64,000 nt of DNA. It comes from Gordonibacter faecis (GTDB taxonomy: Bacteria; Actinomycetota; Coriobacteriia; Coriobacteriales; Eggerthellaceae). The notes under the pieces were generated by a model. That model made no database searches. It saw only the letters and a program-made list of their open reading frames with translations, and had not been told where the DNA came from. Made by a program: the position numbers and the translations under genes. The DNA lies in NCBI RefSeq assembly GCF_030077735.1, contig NZ_JASJEU010000012.1, positions 124,001 through 188,000 on the forward strand, given 5' to 3'. Positions 54,014 to 62,094 of this stretch are shown piece by piece. Numbering within the stretch: the first letter of the stretch is position 1; each line of letters opens with the position of its first letter.

Positions 54014-54328
54014 ATGGCAGAACTGCATGTGGGCGACCGCGTTCTTGCGCTGGACGAGGACGGGTTCCTCGAGGATGCCACGCTGTGGGACGAAGAGGTA
54101 GCCGAAAAGCTGGCCGAGACCGAAGAGGTGGAACTGACGCCGGAGCACTGGGAGGTCATCAACTACCTGCGCAATTACTACGCCGAGTTCGGCGTGGCTC
54201 CCATGGTGCGCAAGATGCTGAAGGACACCGGCAAGACGAACGCCGAGATCTACGAGCTGTTCCCAAGCGGCCCCGGCAAGGGAGCCTGCAAAATTGCCGG
54301 CCTGTTGAAGCCGACCGGCTGTGTGTAA
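54014..54328 (+). CDS. dsrC: DsrC sulfur carrier protein
   Basis: A 104-residue protein with the DsrC/TusE fold (LTPEHWEVINYLRNYYAEFG) and the flexible C-terminal arm GACKIAGLLKPTGCV. Both redox cysteines are present, Cys92 and Cys103, eleven apart with the second next to last, as needed to form the trisulfide with sulfite-derived sulfur. GAGGAGGTAACA precedes the ATG. It lies 149 bases after dsrP with no clear promoter between. Confidence 0.96.
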   Translation: MAELHVGDRVLALDEDGFLEDATLWDEEVAEKLAETEEVELTPEHWEVINYLRNYYAEFGVAPMVRKMLKDTGKTNAEIYELFPSGPGKGACKIAGLLKPTGCV

Positions 54329-54341
54329 GCCCCTTTCGACG

Positions 54342-54364
54342 AAAAGTGTGACGCGCTTCGCGCT
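54342..54364 (+). repeat. Short repeat shared with the siroheme synthase 3' region
   Basis: AAAAGTGTGACGCGC then TTCGCGCT; same as the minus strand of 46812-46835 except for one missing T. It lies after dsrC and before the second REP-like unit. Confidence 0.5.
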
Positions 54365-54443
54365 ACTGATGACGCCAAGAGATAGTTGCCCTTCCTACCA
54401 CTATGACGAGGGCTTCTTCATGTACAATAAATGTAACTTAAAG

Positions 54444-54498
54444 GGTAATCTTCGTAGGGGCGCTTCACGAAGCGCCCTCTCCGCCGCAGGCGGAGAAC
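54444..54498. repeat. REP-like palindrome unit, copy 2
   Basis: GGTAATCTTCGTAGGGG, palindrome GGGCGCTTC/GAAGCGCCC, then CTCCGCCG and CGGAGAAC. The order of blocks matches 46605-46660, with a different palindrome core, so it is a related unit rather than an exact copy. Confidence 0.62.
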
Positions 54499-54541
54499 TT
54501 TGGTTGGTGCGTGTAACAACTCTTTTGTCGACAGGTTACGT

Positions 54542-56035
54542 GTGAACAGCGAAATGAAATCAACGTTGTCAACCGAGGTGCCGCTGCGGGCGGTGCCTCG
54601 GCTGATGATAGCTGCGCCCCATGGTCGGAGCGGGAAAACCGTTCTGACCCTGGGGCTTTTGCGTGCGCTGGCGAATCGCGGCGTGGTGGTGCAGCCGTTC
54701 AAGAAGGGGCCGGACTACCTCGATACGGGCTGGCATTCCGCGGCGGCGCGGCGTGAGAGCCGCAACCTCGATTGCTTCTTCATGGAACCTGCCGTCATGC
54801 AACGCGTGTTGCTGGAGGCGGCCGAAGGAGGTCGGGTGGCTGGCGTGCGCGGCGCTGGCAGCGCTAGTGGCGCAGCCGACCTGTGCGTGGTCGAGGGCGC
54901 CATGGGGCTCTTCGACGGGCTGGATGTGGAGGGAACAAGCTCGTCTGCCCAGGTAGCCAAGCAGTTGGGCCTGCCGGTGGTGCTGGTGGTGGACGTGACG
55001 CGCATGACGCGCACGACCGCTGCGCTCGTGCAGGGGCTCGCACAGTTCGACCCCGACGTGCACGTGGCAGGGGTGTTGCTCAACAGGGTGCAAGGTGCCC
55101 GGCAGGAGCGGCTCGTGCGCGAGGCGGTAGAGCACTACTGCGGCATTCCCGTGGTGGGCGCGCTGCCGAAGGACGCACGCATGGACATTCCCGATAGGCA
55201 TTTGGGCCTGACCTCGAACACCGAGGCCGAGGGCGTGGAGGCGCTGCTCGACGACATCGCGCGCGTGGTGGAAGAGCACGTCGATCTCGATGCGCTGAGG
55301 GCGATTGCCGCGTCGGCTGAGCCGCTTGAGGTTGAAGAGGGGGGCGCGGCTGAGGCACCGCATGCATGCGTGCCAGAAGAGCTGCGCGTCAAGATAGCGG
55401 TCGTGCGCGACCGCGTGTTCTCGTTCTACTACCCCGAGAACCTCCAGGCGCTTGAGGATGCAGGCGCTGAACTGGTCTTTGTCGACAGCTTGGCGGACAC
55501 GGCCTTGCCCGATGACGTGTGCGGACTGTACATCGGCGGCGGGTTCCCCGAGGTTTTCGCCGAAGAACTGCAAGCTAACGCATCGTTTCGCGCAAGCGTG
55601 CGTGCCTTCGCTGAGCAGGGGTTTCCCGTGTATGCCGAGTGCGGTGGCCTGATGTTTCTCGCCCGCCGCCTGCGCTGCAACGGCCAGGAGTATGACATGG
55701 CGGGCGCGCTCGACATGGTGGTGGCCATGGAGGAAAAGCGACAGGGCCACGGCTACGCCGTTGTGGTGGCGGGGGAGGATCACCCCTGGCTGCCGGCTGG
55801 CACTGTGCTGAAAGGTCATGAGCACCATCACTCACACGTGGTCGAGCGCGGCCCAAGCGTGCGCCTTGTCTGCACGAACGAACGCGGCCACGGCATCGCC
55901 GAAGCCCGCGACGGCGCCTGCTACAAAAACGTCGTAGCCGCCTACACCCACCTCAACGCCCTCGCATCCCCCACTTGGCCCCCCGCCTTCGTAACCGCCG
56001 CCCGAGAAGCCCGGGCTACAGACGGTGGGAATTGA
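54542..56035 (+). CDS. dsrN: DsrN, CbiA-like amidase (siroheme amidation)
   Basis: A 497-residue enzyme like cobyrinic acid a,c-diamide synthase. It has the N-terminal ATP site (APHGRSGKTVLTLGLLRAL), DLCVVEGAMGLFDG and a C-terminal glutaminase with the nucleophile in YAECGGLMFL. In dsr clusters it is believed to amidate siroheme. The GTG at 54542 is preceded by ACAGG; ATG at 54554 is possible. The gene sits behind a REP-like unit after dsrC. Confidence 0.87.
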   Translation: MNSEMKSTLSTEVPLRAVPRLMIAAPHGRSGKTVLTLGLLRALANRGVVVQPFKKGPDYLDTGWHSAAARRESRNLDCFFMEPAVMQRVLLEAAEGGRVAGVRGAGSASGAADLCVVEGAMGLFDGLDVEGTSSSAQVAKQLGLPVVLVVDVTRMTRTTAALVQGLAQFDPDVHVAGVLLNRVQGARQERLVREAVEHYCGIPVVGALPKDARMDIPDRHLGLTSNTEAEGVEALLDDIARVVEEHVDLDALRAIAASAEPLEVEEGGAAEAPHACVPEELRVKIAVVRDRVFSFYYPENLQALEDAGAELVFVDSLADTALPDDVCGLYIGGGFPEVFAEELQANASFRASVRAFAEQGFPVYAECGGLMFLARRLRCNGQEYDMAGALDMVVAMEEKRQGHGYAVVVAGEDHPWLPAGTVLKGHEHHHSHVVERGPSVRLVCTNERGHGIAEARDGACYKNVVAAYTHLNALASPTWPPAFVTAAREARATDGGN

Positions 56036-56042
56036 CAGAGTT

Positions 56043-56163
56043 TGTCATCCTGAGCGAGCGAAGCGAGTCGAAGGATCCCGAGCGGTGTCAACCGTGAGAC
56101 TTCTAGCTATCGCCGCACGGGATCCTTCGACTGCGCGCCTTCGGCGCTCCGCTCAGGATGACA
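56043..56163. repeat. Large inverted repeat of the GTCATCCTGAGCG type
   Basis: The left arm begins TGTCATCCTGAGCGAGCG and ends GAAGGATCCC; the right arm runs GGGATCCTTCGACTGCGC to CGCTCAGGATGACA. I recall near-identical intergenic elements in many unrelated bacteria. 56164-56396 holds no gene; it has a CATACT/AGTATG repeat at 56237-56257 and GGTAATCTTCG at 56199-56209. Confidence 0.65.
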
Positions 56164-56396
56164 GAGGGCTCGGTGTTCGCTGAGGATAACAGTGGGTCGC
56201 AGCGGTAATCTTCGCTCTCGTCAGCGGGTTTTTGTGCATACTGCCGAGGGTAGTATGTCGTTCTTTTTCCCTTATCAATCCCATATTCCTACGATCTTCG
56301 CCTCCTTTCACGCCGCGGCGCCGATTCGCACCAGCGCCCCACGCGGCATGCTGTCTCCAGTGCTATTCGTGACGAGAGAATCAAGGAGGGCGAAGC

Positions 56397-58637
56397 ATGG
56401 AGAAATCAGAGGGCATCACCATCCCCCATGAGAAGCCGTGGCGCTACCAAGAGGGCGAGTATACGGTGACACGCGGTAGCGCGTGGTCGGGGCCGGGGTG
56501 CCACCTGGGCTGCGGTGTGCTGCTGTACACCGACAAGGACGGCACGCTGGTGAAGGTGGAAGGCGATCCGGAGAACCCGATGACGGAAGGTCGCCTGTGC
56601 GTACGCTGCCTCGACATGCCCGAGGTGGTGAACCACAAGGACCGCCTGACGTACCCGATGAAGCGCGCCCGCGCCGACCGCGGCAAGAACCGCTGGGAGC
56701 GCATTAGCTGGGAAGAGGCGTACGACATCGTCGAGCGTGAGTTCAACGCCATCAAGGAAAAGTATGGTGCGGAATCCGTCGTGTTCATTCACGGCACCGG
56801 GCGCGACATTGCGCCGTGGCAGTCGCGTTTGTGCTGGTCGTTCGGCAGCCCGAACTACGGCAACGTGCTGTCGGGCAACGCGTGCTACCTGCCGCGCGTG
56901 GCTGGCATGGCCGCCACCACCGGCTCGTTCTGGATTGCTGACGTGGCCCAGCACTTCACCGACCGCTACGATCATCCCGATTGGGTCATGCCGGAGACCA
57001 TGTTCGTGTGGGGCAACAACCCGCTGGTGGCGAACTCGGACGGCTTCTTCGGCCACTGGGTTATCGACCTCATGAAGCGCGGCATGAAGACTGTGGTTAT
57101 CGACCCGCGCGTGACGTTCCTTGCGGCGAAGGCGAACCTGCATCTGCCTATTCGCCCCGGCACCGACGCGGCTCTGGCGCTGGGCATGCTGAACGTCATC
57201 ATCAACGAAGAGATTTACGACAAGGAATTCGTGGATTGCTGGTGCTATGGCTTCGAGCAGCTGGCCGAGCGCGTGCAGGAATACCCACCCGACCTGGTGG
57301 CAGAAATCACGTGGATTCCCGAGGAAAAGATTGTGCGCGCGGCGCGCATGCTGGCCGAGTCCAAGCCGTGCACGCTGCAGTGGGGCCTGGCCATCGATAT
57401 GACGCGTGAGGCTATTCCTGCTGGTCAGGCAATTGCTGCGCTGTTCCAGATCACGGGCAATATTGACTGCCCGGGCGGCCTGGTGCCTCCCGCGGAAATC
57501 ATGGCGTACTCCGGTGGCTGGGGACGTGACTTGCTGCCCGAGGAGCAGGAGCCGAAACGCCTCGGCCTTGACCGCTACCGTCTGCTGCAGATGGGCTTCA
57601 AGCAGTCTTCGCCCGATGTGCTTATCGAGACCATGGAAACGGGCGACCCCTATGAGATTCACGGCGCCCACTTCCAAACGACGAACGGTCTGGCCTGCAT
57701 GGCGGCCGACCCGCAGCGCGTGTACAAGGCGTTCAACAAGTGCGACTTCATTGTGTCGGTTGACCTGTTCATGACGCCCACCATTATGGCGCTGGCCGAC
57801 GTGGTGCTGCCCGCGGCTACCTTCCCCGAGCGCAACGGCATCCGCGTGGGCGACGGCCCGCAGCGCGGCGAGGTCATCAATAAGGTGACACAGATTGGCG
57901 AATGTAAGTCTGACATGCAGATTAACCTTGAGCTGGGCAAGCGCCTGAATCCCGAGGCCTGGCCGTGGGAGACGCCCGAGGAAATGTTCACGGAGCTGCT
58001 GAAGCCCACGGGCTACACCTATGAAGAGCTGCGCGAGGAAGCGCCGGTGTATCTGCCGGTGGAGTACTACAAGTACAAGACGGGCAGGATGCGCTCTGAC
58101 GGTCAGCCCGGCTTCCAGACGGCGACGGGCCGCATCGAGCTGTGGTCGACGTTCTACAACGCGGCCGAGCTTGATCCGCTACCGTACTTCGAAGAGCCCG
58201 AGCCCGGCCCGGGTTCCACGCCGGAGTTGTTCGAGCAGTACCCGCTCGTGCTGACCACGGGCGCGCGCCAGTGGAACTACTTCCACTCGGAGCACCGCCA
58301 GATTGAGCGTTTGCGCAAGATGCATCCCGACCCGGTGGTGCAGGTGCACCCCGACAAGCTGGCCGAACTGGGTATGGAGGATGGCGAGTGGGTGTGGATC
58401 GAGAACCAAAACGGCCGCGCCAAGATCAAGATTGAGTCGACGCCCATCCTCACCGACCCGCGCATCGTGGCGTGCGACCACGCCTGGTGGCGGCCTGAGG
58501 CCGACCCGGAGAAGTTCTTCGACGTGTTCGAATACAACATTAACAACCTGATGGTGTACAGCCCCGGTAAGAGCGGCTTCGGCTCCAACTACAAGACAAG
58601 CATTTGCAGGCTGTACAAACTTGAGGACGGTGAATAA
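56397..58637 (+). CDS. Molybdopterin-dependent oxidoreductase, DMSO reductase family
   Basis: A 746-residue Mo/W-bisPGD enzyme without a signal peptide, strongly similar to the product of 18203-20461 (for example GTDAALALG...WCYGF blocks). The N-terminal cluster motif is GPGCHLGCG with LCVRC; the first Cys of its paralogue (Cys18) is replaced by Ser28. SGNACYLPR contains the likely Cys metal ligand. AAGGAGGG precedes the ATG. A ferredoxin gene follows. The substrate is unknown; nearness to dsr genes might hint at a sulfur compound, but this is weak. Confidence 0.85.
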   Translation: MEKSEGITIPHEKPWRYQEGEYTVTRGSAWSGPGCHLGCGVLLYTDKDGTLVKVEGDPENPMTEGRLCVRCLDMPEVVNHKDRLTYPMKRARADRGKNRWERISWEEAYDIVEREFNAIKEKYGAESVVFIHGTGRDIAPWQSRLCWSFGSPNYGNVLSGNACYLPRVAGMAATTGSFWIADVAQHFTDRYDHPDWVMPETMFVWGNNPLVANSDGFFGHWVIDLMKRGMKTVVIDPRVTFLAAKANLHLPIRPGTDAALALGMLNVIINEEIYDKEFVDCWCYGFEQLAERVQEYPPDLVAEITWIPEEKIVRAARMLAESKPCTLQWGLAIDMTREAIPAGQAIAALFQITGNIDCPGGLVPPAEIMAYSGGWGRDLLPEEQEPKRLGLDRYRLLQMGFKQSSPDVLIETMETGDPYEIHGAHFQTTNGLACMAADPQRVYKAFNKCDFIVSVDLFMTPTIMALADVVLPAATFPERNGIRVGDGPQRGEVINKVTQIGECKSDMQINLELGKRLNPEAWPWETPEEMFTELLKPTGYTYEELREEAPVYLPVEYYKYKTGRMRSDGQPGFQTATGRIELWSTFYNAAELDPLPYFEEPEPGPGSTPELFEQYPLVLTTGARQWNYFHSEHRQIERLRKMHPDPVVQVHPDKLAELGMEDGEWVWIENQNGRAKIKIESTPILTDPRIVACDHAWWRPEADPEKFFDVFEYNINNLMVYSPGKSGFGSNYKTSICRLYKLEDGE

Positions 58638-58641
58638 GCTC

Positions 58642-58980
58642 ATGGCCCAGTATGGAATCCTGGTGGACTACGAGTGGTGCACGGGCTGCCACTCCTGCGA
58701 GTTCGCATGCCAGATGGAGCACGGCTTCCCCGTGGGGCAGACGGGCATCCTGGTGAACGAGATTGGCCCGTGGAAGATTGACGAAGACGTGTGGCAGCTG
58801 GCCTACATGCCGGTGCCCACCGACCAGTGCGACCTATGCGCCGCCCGTCAGGCGCTGGGGAAGGTTCCCACCTGCGTGCAGCACTGCCAGGCGAAATGCC
58901 TGGAGTTCGGCCCGCTTGAGGAACTGAATGCCAAGCTGGTCACCAAGTCGAAGCAAGCTGTGTTCGCTCTCGGTAAGTAG
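58642..58980 (+). CDS. Ferredoxin-like electron-transfer subunit
   Basis: A 112-residue iron-sulfur protein with CTGCHSCEFACQMEH and CDLCAARQALGKVPTCVQHC, the same plan as 20477-20809. The ATG at 58642 is 4 bases after the Mo enzyme stop; the frame extends seven codons upstream into that gene. It is the probable partner of the 746-residue enzyme. Confidence 0.85.
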   Translation: MAQYGILVDYEWCTGCHSCEFACQMEHGFPVGQTGILVNEIGPWKIDEDVWQLAYMPVPTDQCDLCAARQALGKVPTCVQHCQAKCLEFGPLEELNAKLVTKSKQAVFALGK

Positions 58981-59100
58981 AAACCTGTTTGGTTGAGCGG
59001 CGTGCATGGTTGGTGCGTTGCGCCGCTTGCCAGCCTTGGTTGCGAGGGGGGTGCGCCTCGGCTCACGCCTGGGCGCATCGGCCTTTGAGGAGGGAATTCC

Positions 59101-59838
59101 ATGGATACCGTGGTGCTGCTGGTTGTAGTTGTGATTGCCTTTGTGGCGGCAGAGCTGCTGGGTATGCGTGCGTATCGCCGCTATCGCGCCCGCAAAGAGG
59201 CTGCTTTCACGCGCGAGAATGTGGGGGCCGTGTACGACGACTTGCAGCAGGTACGCGCCCGGTGTCTGGCGGAAAAACGCTGCTTCGGGCTTTTGGCCGA
59301 TGCTGCGCGTGCGGCTGGGCGCTCGGAGGATGCGTGTGTTGTGGACGCGCTGGCGGAAGGAGAGCGGGCCCATTTAGCTGCTCTTGAGGAATTCCGCGAG
59401 CCGCTCCATGCCGAAAAGGTGGACGCCGAAGCGCGCCCGCCGCTGTCTGCGGATGTCAACGACGCGCTCCGTGAGGTGGCCGAACGCATTGATACATGGA
59501 GCACGGGAGCCTGCTGCGATGCCGCCGCGCGCGCCCGCGTGCATGGCTACCGTGACATCGCCAAGCTCTACCGCCGTCTTCAGGAGGTGGAGCAGAACGC
59601 CGCCTGCATCTGCCTCGACCTCGCCGAAGGCGCCCGCCCTGACGAACAGCTTTCCCGCTGCCCGTCTTGCGGCCTCATTGTTGCCGGTCGCCGCCCCGCC
59701 TTCTGCACCACCTGCACCAAACCCGGCTTCGAATTCGAAGAGGTGCTAGTTGAGCAACATACGGAAGCTACTTTCTCAGATCATCGTCCCGCTTCACATC
59801 GCGAAATCGATACGCAGGGTTTCTTCGTTGATCTATGA
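59101..59838 (+). CDS. Membrane-anchored rubrerythrin-like protein
   Basis: A 245-residue protein. One helix at the N terminus (about 4-22) is followed by a helical domain with scattered Glu/His (ALAEGERAHLAALEEF) and a C-terminal rubredoxin-like knuckle (CPSCGLIVAGRRPAFCTTC). The helical part is only distantly like a ferritin-type di-iron domain, so peroxide or oxygen scavenging is a guess. AGGAGGGAATTCC precedes the ATG. Its last 71 bases overlap the convergent toxin gene. Confidence 0.6.
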   Translation: MDTVVLLVVVVIAFVAAELLGMRAYRRYRARKEAAFTRENVGAVYDDLQQVRARCLAEKRCFGLLADAARAAGRSEDACVVDALAEGERAHLAALEEFREPLHAEKVDAEARPPLSADVNDALREVAERIDTWSTGACCDAAARARVHGYRDIAKLYRRLQEVEQNAACICLDLAEGARPDEQLSRCPSCGLIVAGRRPAFCTTCTKPGFEFEEVLVEQHTEATFSDHRPASHREIDTQGFFVDL

Positions 59839-60091
59839 GTCCAAGTATTTGTATCGTCTGTTCGTGGTGATCAATGTGGTAGTAGATACTTTTGGTGCAA
59901 CCCGGTAAGGCGAATACGCGGCAAGAAATGGGAAGTTCGTCATCGCCATTTTCTGGGAGGTATTTCCGCCCTAACTCAGGTTGGGAAGCAATAACGCGTA
60001 CTGCTTTCTTGTACTTTTCGATTACCGTTTCACTGGCATCAACGATCATAAGTGCCGCCGTTTGCGTCACCAGCACTTGATAATCGCTCAT
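59768..60091 (-). CDS. RelE/ParE-type toxin
   Basis: A 107-residue protein with the RelE/ParE pattern (EKYKKAVRVIASQPELGRKY, later TKSIYYHI and LIDQRRNPAYRF). Such toxins cleave mRNA on ribosomes or inhibit gyrase. The ATG at 60091 is one base after the antitoxin stop; the longer frame overlaps the antitoxin. The gene ends inside the convergent rubrerythrin-like gene. Confidence 0.78.
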   Translation of the reverse strand: MSDYQVLVTQTAALMIVDASETVIEKYKKAVRVIASQPELGRKYLPENGDDELPISCRVFALPGCTKSIYYHIDHHEQTIQILGLIDQRRNPAYRFRDVKRDDDLRK

Positions 60092-60092
60092 A

Positions 60093-60371
60093 TTAGGACG
60101 CCTTATTCTGATCAATGAGACGCTCAAGCTCTTCTTCAGTTATGACGTCGCCCCTGCGGAGGTCTTCGCAGCTTTTTTCGATTGTTCCGCTCAGATAATC
60201 ATTCCAATCCTGCTCATCCCTCGTTCGTAAGGTAATGGGGAAGGGGATTGCCTTCTCACGTATGACAGCTCGAGCGAACAGGTTGACGGCGGAAGTGGCA
60301 TTAAGTCCCAGCTTATTCACGACGTCCTGAAATTCCTTTTTCACTTCATCGTCCATGTTGATGGTCAGCAT
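60093..60371 (-). CDS. RelB/DinJ-type antitoxin
   Basis: A 92-residue protein with the ribbon-helix-helix start MLTINMDDEVKKEFQDVVNK and GLNATSAVNLFARAVI, the RelB/DinJ signature, then an acidic tail (TEEELERLI) that would bind the toxin. It precedes the toxin and probably represses the pair. The AT-rich region 60372-60455 may hold its promoter. Base composition is less GC-rich than neighbours. Confidence 0.82.
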   Translation of the reverse strand: MLTINMDDEVKKEFQDVVNKLGLNATSAVNLFARAVIREKAIPFPITLRTRDEQDWNDYLSGTIEKSCEDLRRGDVITEEELERLIDQNKAS

Positions 60372-60455
60372 GATGATACCTACCTTTCCAAGATAGAATC
60401 AGTGTATCATATAGACAATAGAAGTATATTTACCATATGAAAAGCAAACGTGGAC

Positions 60456-61124
60456 CTAGCGCTCTTCCTCAATTGCTAGCGCCAACTCCAAAAGATTTGT
60501 CACCTCGTAGTCAGCGCGTACTCCCAGTTCCTCGGGAGGGAGGCCACGGCGGTTGACCCAGCCGACGGTGAAGCCGAACGCCTTTGCGCCGGCCACATCC
60601 CAGCCGTTCGACGACACGAATAAAATGTGGCTCTTCTCAATTCCCATACGATCGATGGCCAGCTGATACACCTCGGGCCGCACTTTGAACATTCCTGTCT
60701 CGTCAGCGCTCAGGCAACCATCCAGGTGTTCATTCAGTCCCGTACGATTCATGAGCGGTTCTATCATGCCCAGATCGCCGTTCGTGAGGATGACCTTCTT
60801 GCGGCTGCCAAACGCCTCAAGTGCCTGTGGCACCTCGGGATACATTTCCAGTTTCAGATACGACTTCATGAGCGTCTCGATGTTGTCCGCGTCGGCTGCT
60901 AGTCCCAGTTCGGCTAGCGTGTAGCGAAGCGCGTCCTCCGTGACGTGCCAGAAGTTCTCATAGCGCCCCATGAGCGTGCGTAGCCACGAGTACTCCAGCT
61001 GCTTTTGTCGCCATGTTTGGCTGATGCGCTGCCCAAACCCGGGATACAACTCCTCGCACTTTTGCTCAACCGAGTACACGTCAAAAAGCGTCCCATACGC
61101 ATCAAGCGCCACACCCTCAATCAT
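60456..61124 (-). CDS. HAD-superfamily hydrolase (haloacid dehalogenase type II-like)
   Basis: A 222-residue protein with the HAD motif DAYGTLFDVYS at the start (Asp nucleophile), LTNGD as motif II and SSNGWDVAGAKAFG as motif IV. The closest known form is L-2-haloacid dehalogenase, but phosphatase activity is equally possible. The ATG at 61124 follows AAGGGGAACGGG. It stands alone. Confidence 0.85.
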   Translation of the reverse strand: MIEGVALDAYGTLFDVYSVEQKCEELYPGFGQRISQTWRQKQLEYSWLRTLMGRYENFWHVTEDALRYTLAELGLAADADNIETLMKSYLKLEMYPEVPQALEAFGSRKKVILTNGDLGMIEPLMNRTGLNEHLDGCLSADETGMFKVRPEVYQLAIDRMGIEKSHILFVSSNGWDVAGAKAFGFTVGWVNRRGLPPEELGVRADYEVTNLLELALAIEEER

Positions 61125-61224
61125 CCCGTTCCCCTTTCCCCTCGTGCTAGTGTTTACCAATCGCTATTGCTCACCATTATGGCACCGACCGTCTCCGGTT
61201 GCCCTTCTCGTTTGTATACTTATG

Positions 61225-61254
61225 AAAAAGGCTCCCGCAACGTTCACGGGAGCC
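61225..61254 (-). terminator. Rho-independent terminator of the right-edge Mo module
   Basis: GGCTCCCG (61230-61237) and CGGGAGCC (61247-61254) form an eight-base stem with a nine-base loop. On the minus strand the stem is followed by TTTTT (61229-61225). It lies just after the iron-sulfur subunit gene. Confidence 0.85.
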
Positions 61255-61280
61255 TATTCTTAGGAGAGAATCCAAGAACC

Positions 61281-62090
61281 TTACGCGCTGGCCAAAGCCA
61301 CGCCTCCTATGTTGCGGTCTTCAGTACGCACGTCTGCCTCTACTTCGCGTGGCAGGTAGTTGGGATACTCAAAGCGCACGCGGTATAGCCCTGGTTCCAC
61401 ATCATGAAACCAGAAGTCCCCGAAGTCATCGGTCGTTGTTTTCGCTACTTCGGTGCCGTCGCTGAGCAGCGTCACGGTACAGCCAATCAATTCTTCATCG
61501 GCTTCGCGATCGTACGCTTCGCCCGCCACGAAGCGCTTCGGCACGTTCAGGTAGCGCGTGCGCGGGGTGCAGCTGTCTGTTGCACCCAAAGCTTCTCCTC
61601 CTGCGGCAATGGCATCTTCCTCGTCAATCCAGCGCAAGGCCCCGGTGGGGCAGGCATCCACGCAACGGGGTTCGCTCCAACCATCTTCCAACAAGTGCGC
61701 ACAGCCGGTGCACTTCTGCGGCAAGGCTAACGCCTCGTTCCAAAACACTGCGCCGAAGGGGCAGGCTTCCACGATGGCGCGTTGGCCGCGGGCGCGCTCA
61801 GGGTCAATGATTACCAGTCCATCGTCGCGCCGGTACACGGCGCCGTCGCGCCCGGCCTCAAGGCACGGGGCGTCCGCGCAGTGGCGGCAACTGTGCGGCG
61901 TATACGCCATTTTTACCTTTGGCACACTGCCGCGCACCTGTTCATCAACTTCAATCCAGAATTGGCCCGTGTCGGGTTGCGGTGCTGCGTACGGGGCCCA
62001 GTCGGCGCCACAGTGCTCATCTTTGCAGGCCACCTGGCAACTGCGGCAGCCGTTGCAGCGGGCAATGTCAATAAGAAACGTTTTCGCCAT
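61281..62090 (-). CDS. Transhydroxylase-type iron-sulfur subunit with Cna-B-like domain
   Basis: A 269-residue paralogue of the 24772-25848 product. It has the Cys motifs CNGCRSCQVACK, CRHCADAPC, CTGCAHLL and CVDACP, then a C-terminal beta domain (FVAGEAYDREADEELIGC through NIGGVAL). It lacks the zinc-ribbon extension of its paralogue. The ATG at 62090 matches the paralogue's start; the gene lies 4 bases after the large-subunit stop. Confidence 0.87.
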   Translation of the reverse strand: MAKTFLIDIARCNGCRSCQVACKDEHCGADWAPYAAPQPDTGQFWIEVDEQVRGSVPKVKMAYTPHSCRHCADAPCLEAGRDGAVYRRDDGLVIIDPERARGQRAIVEACPFGAVFWNEALALPQKCTGCAHLLEDGWSEPRCVDACPTGALRWIDEEDAIAAGGEALGATDSCTPRTRYLNVPKRFVAGEAYDREADEELIGCTVTLLSDGTEVAKTTTDDFGDFWFHDVEPGLYRVRFEYPNYLPREVEADVRTEDRNIGGVALASA

Positions 62091-62094
62091 GGTG

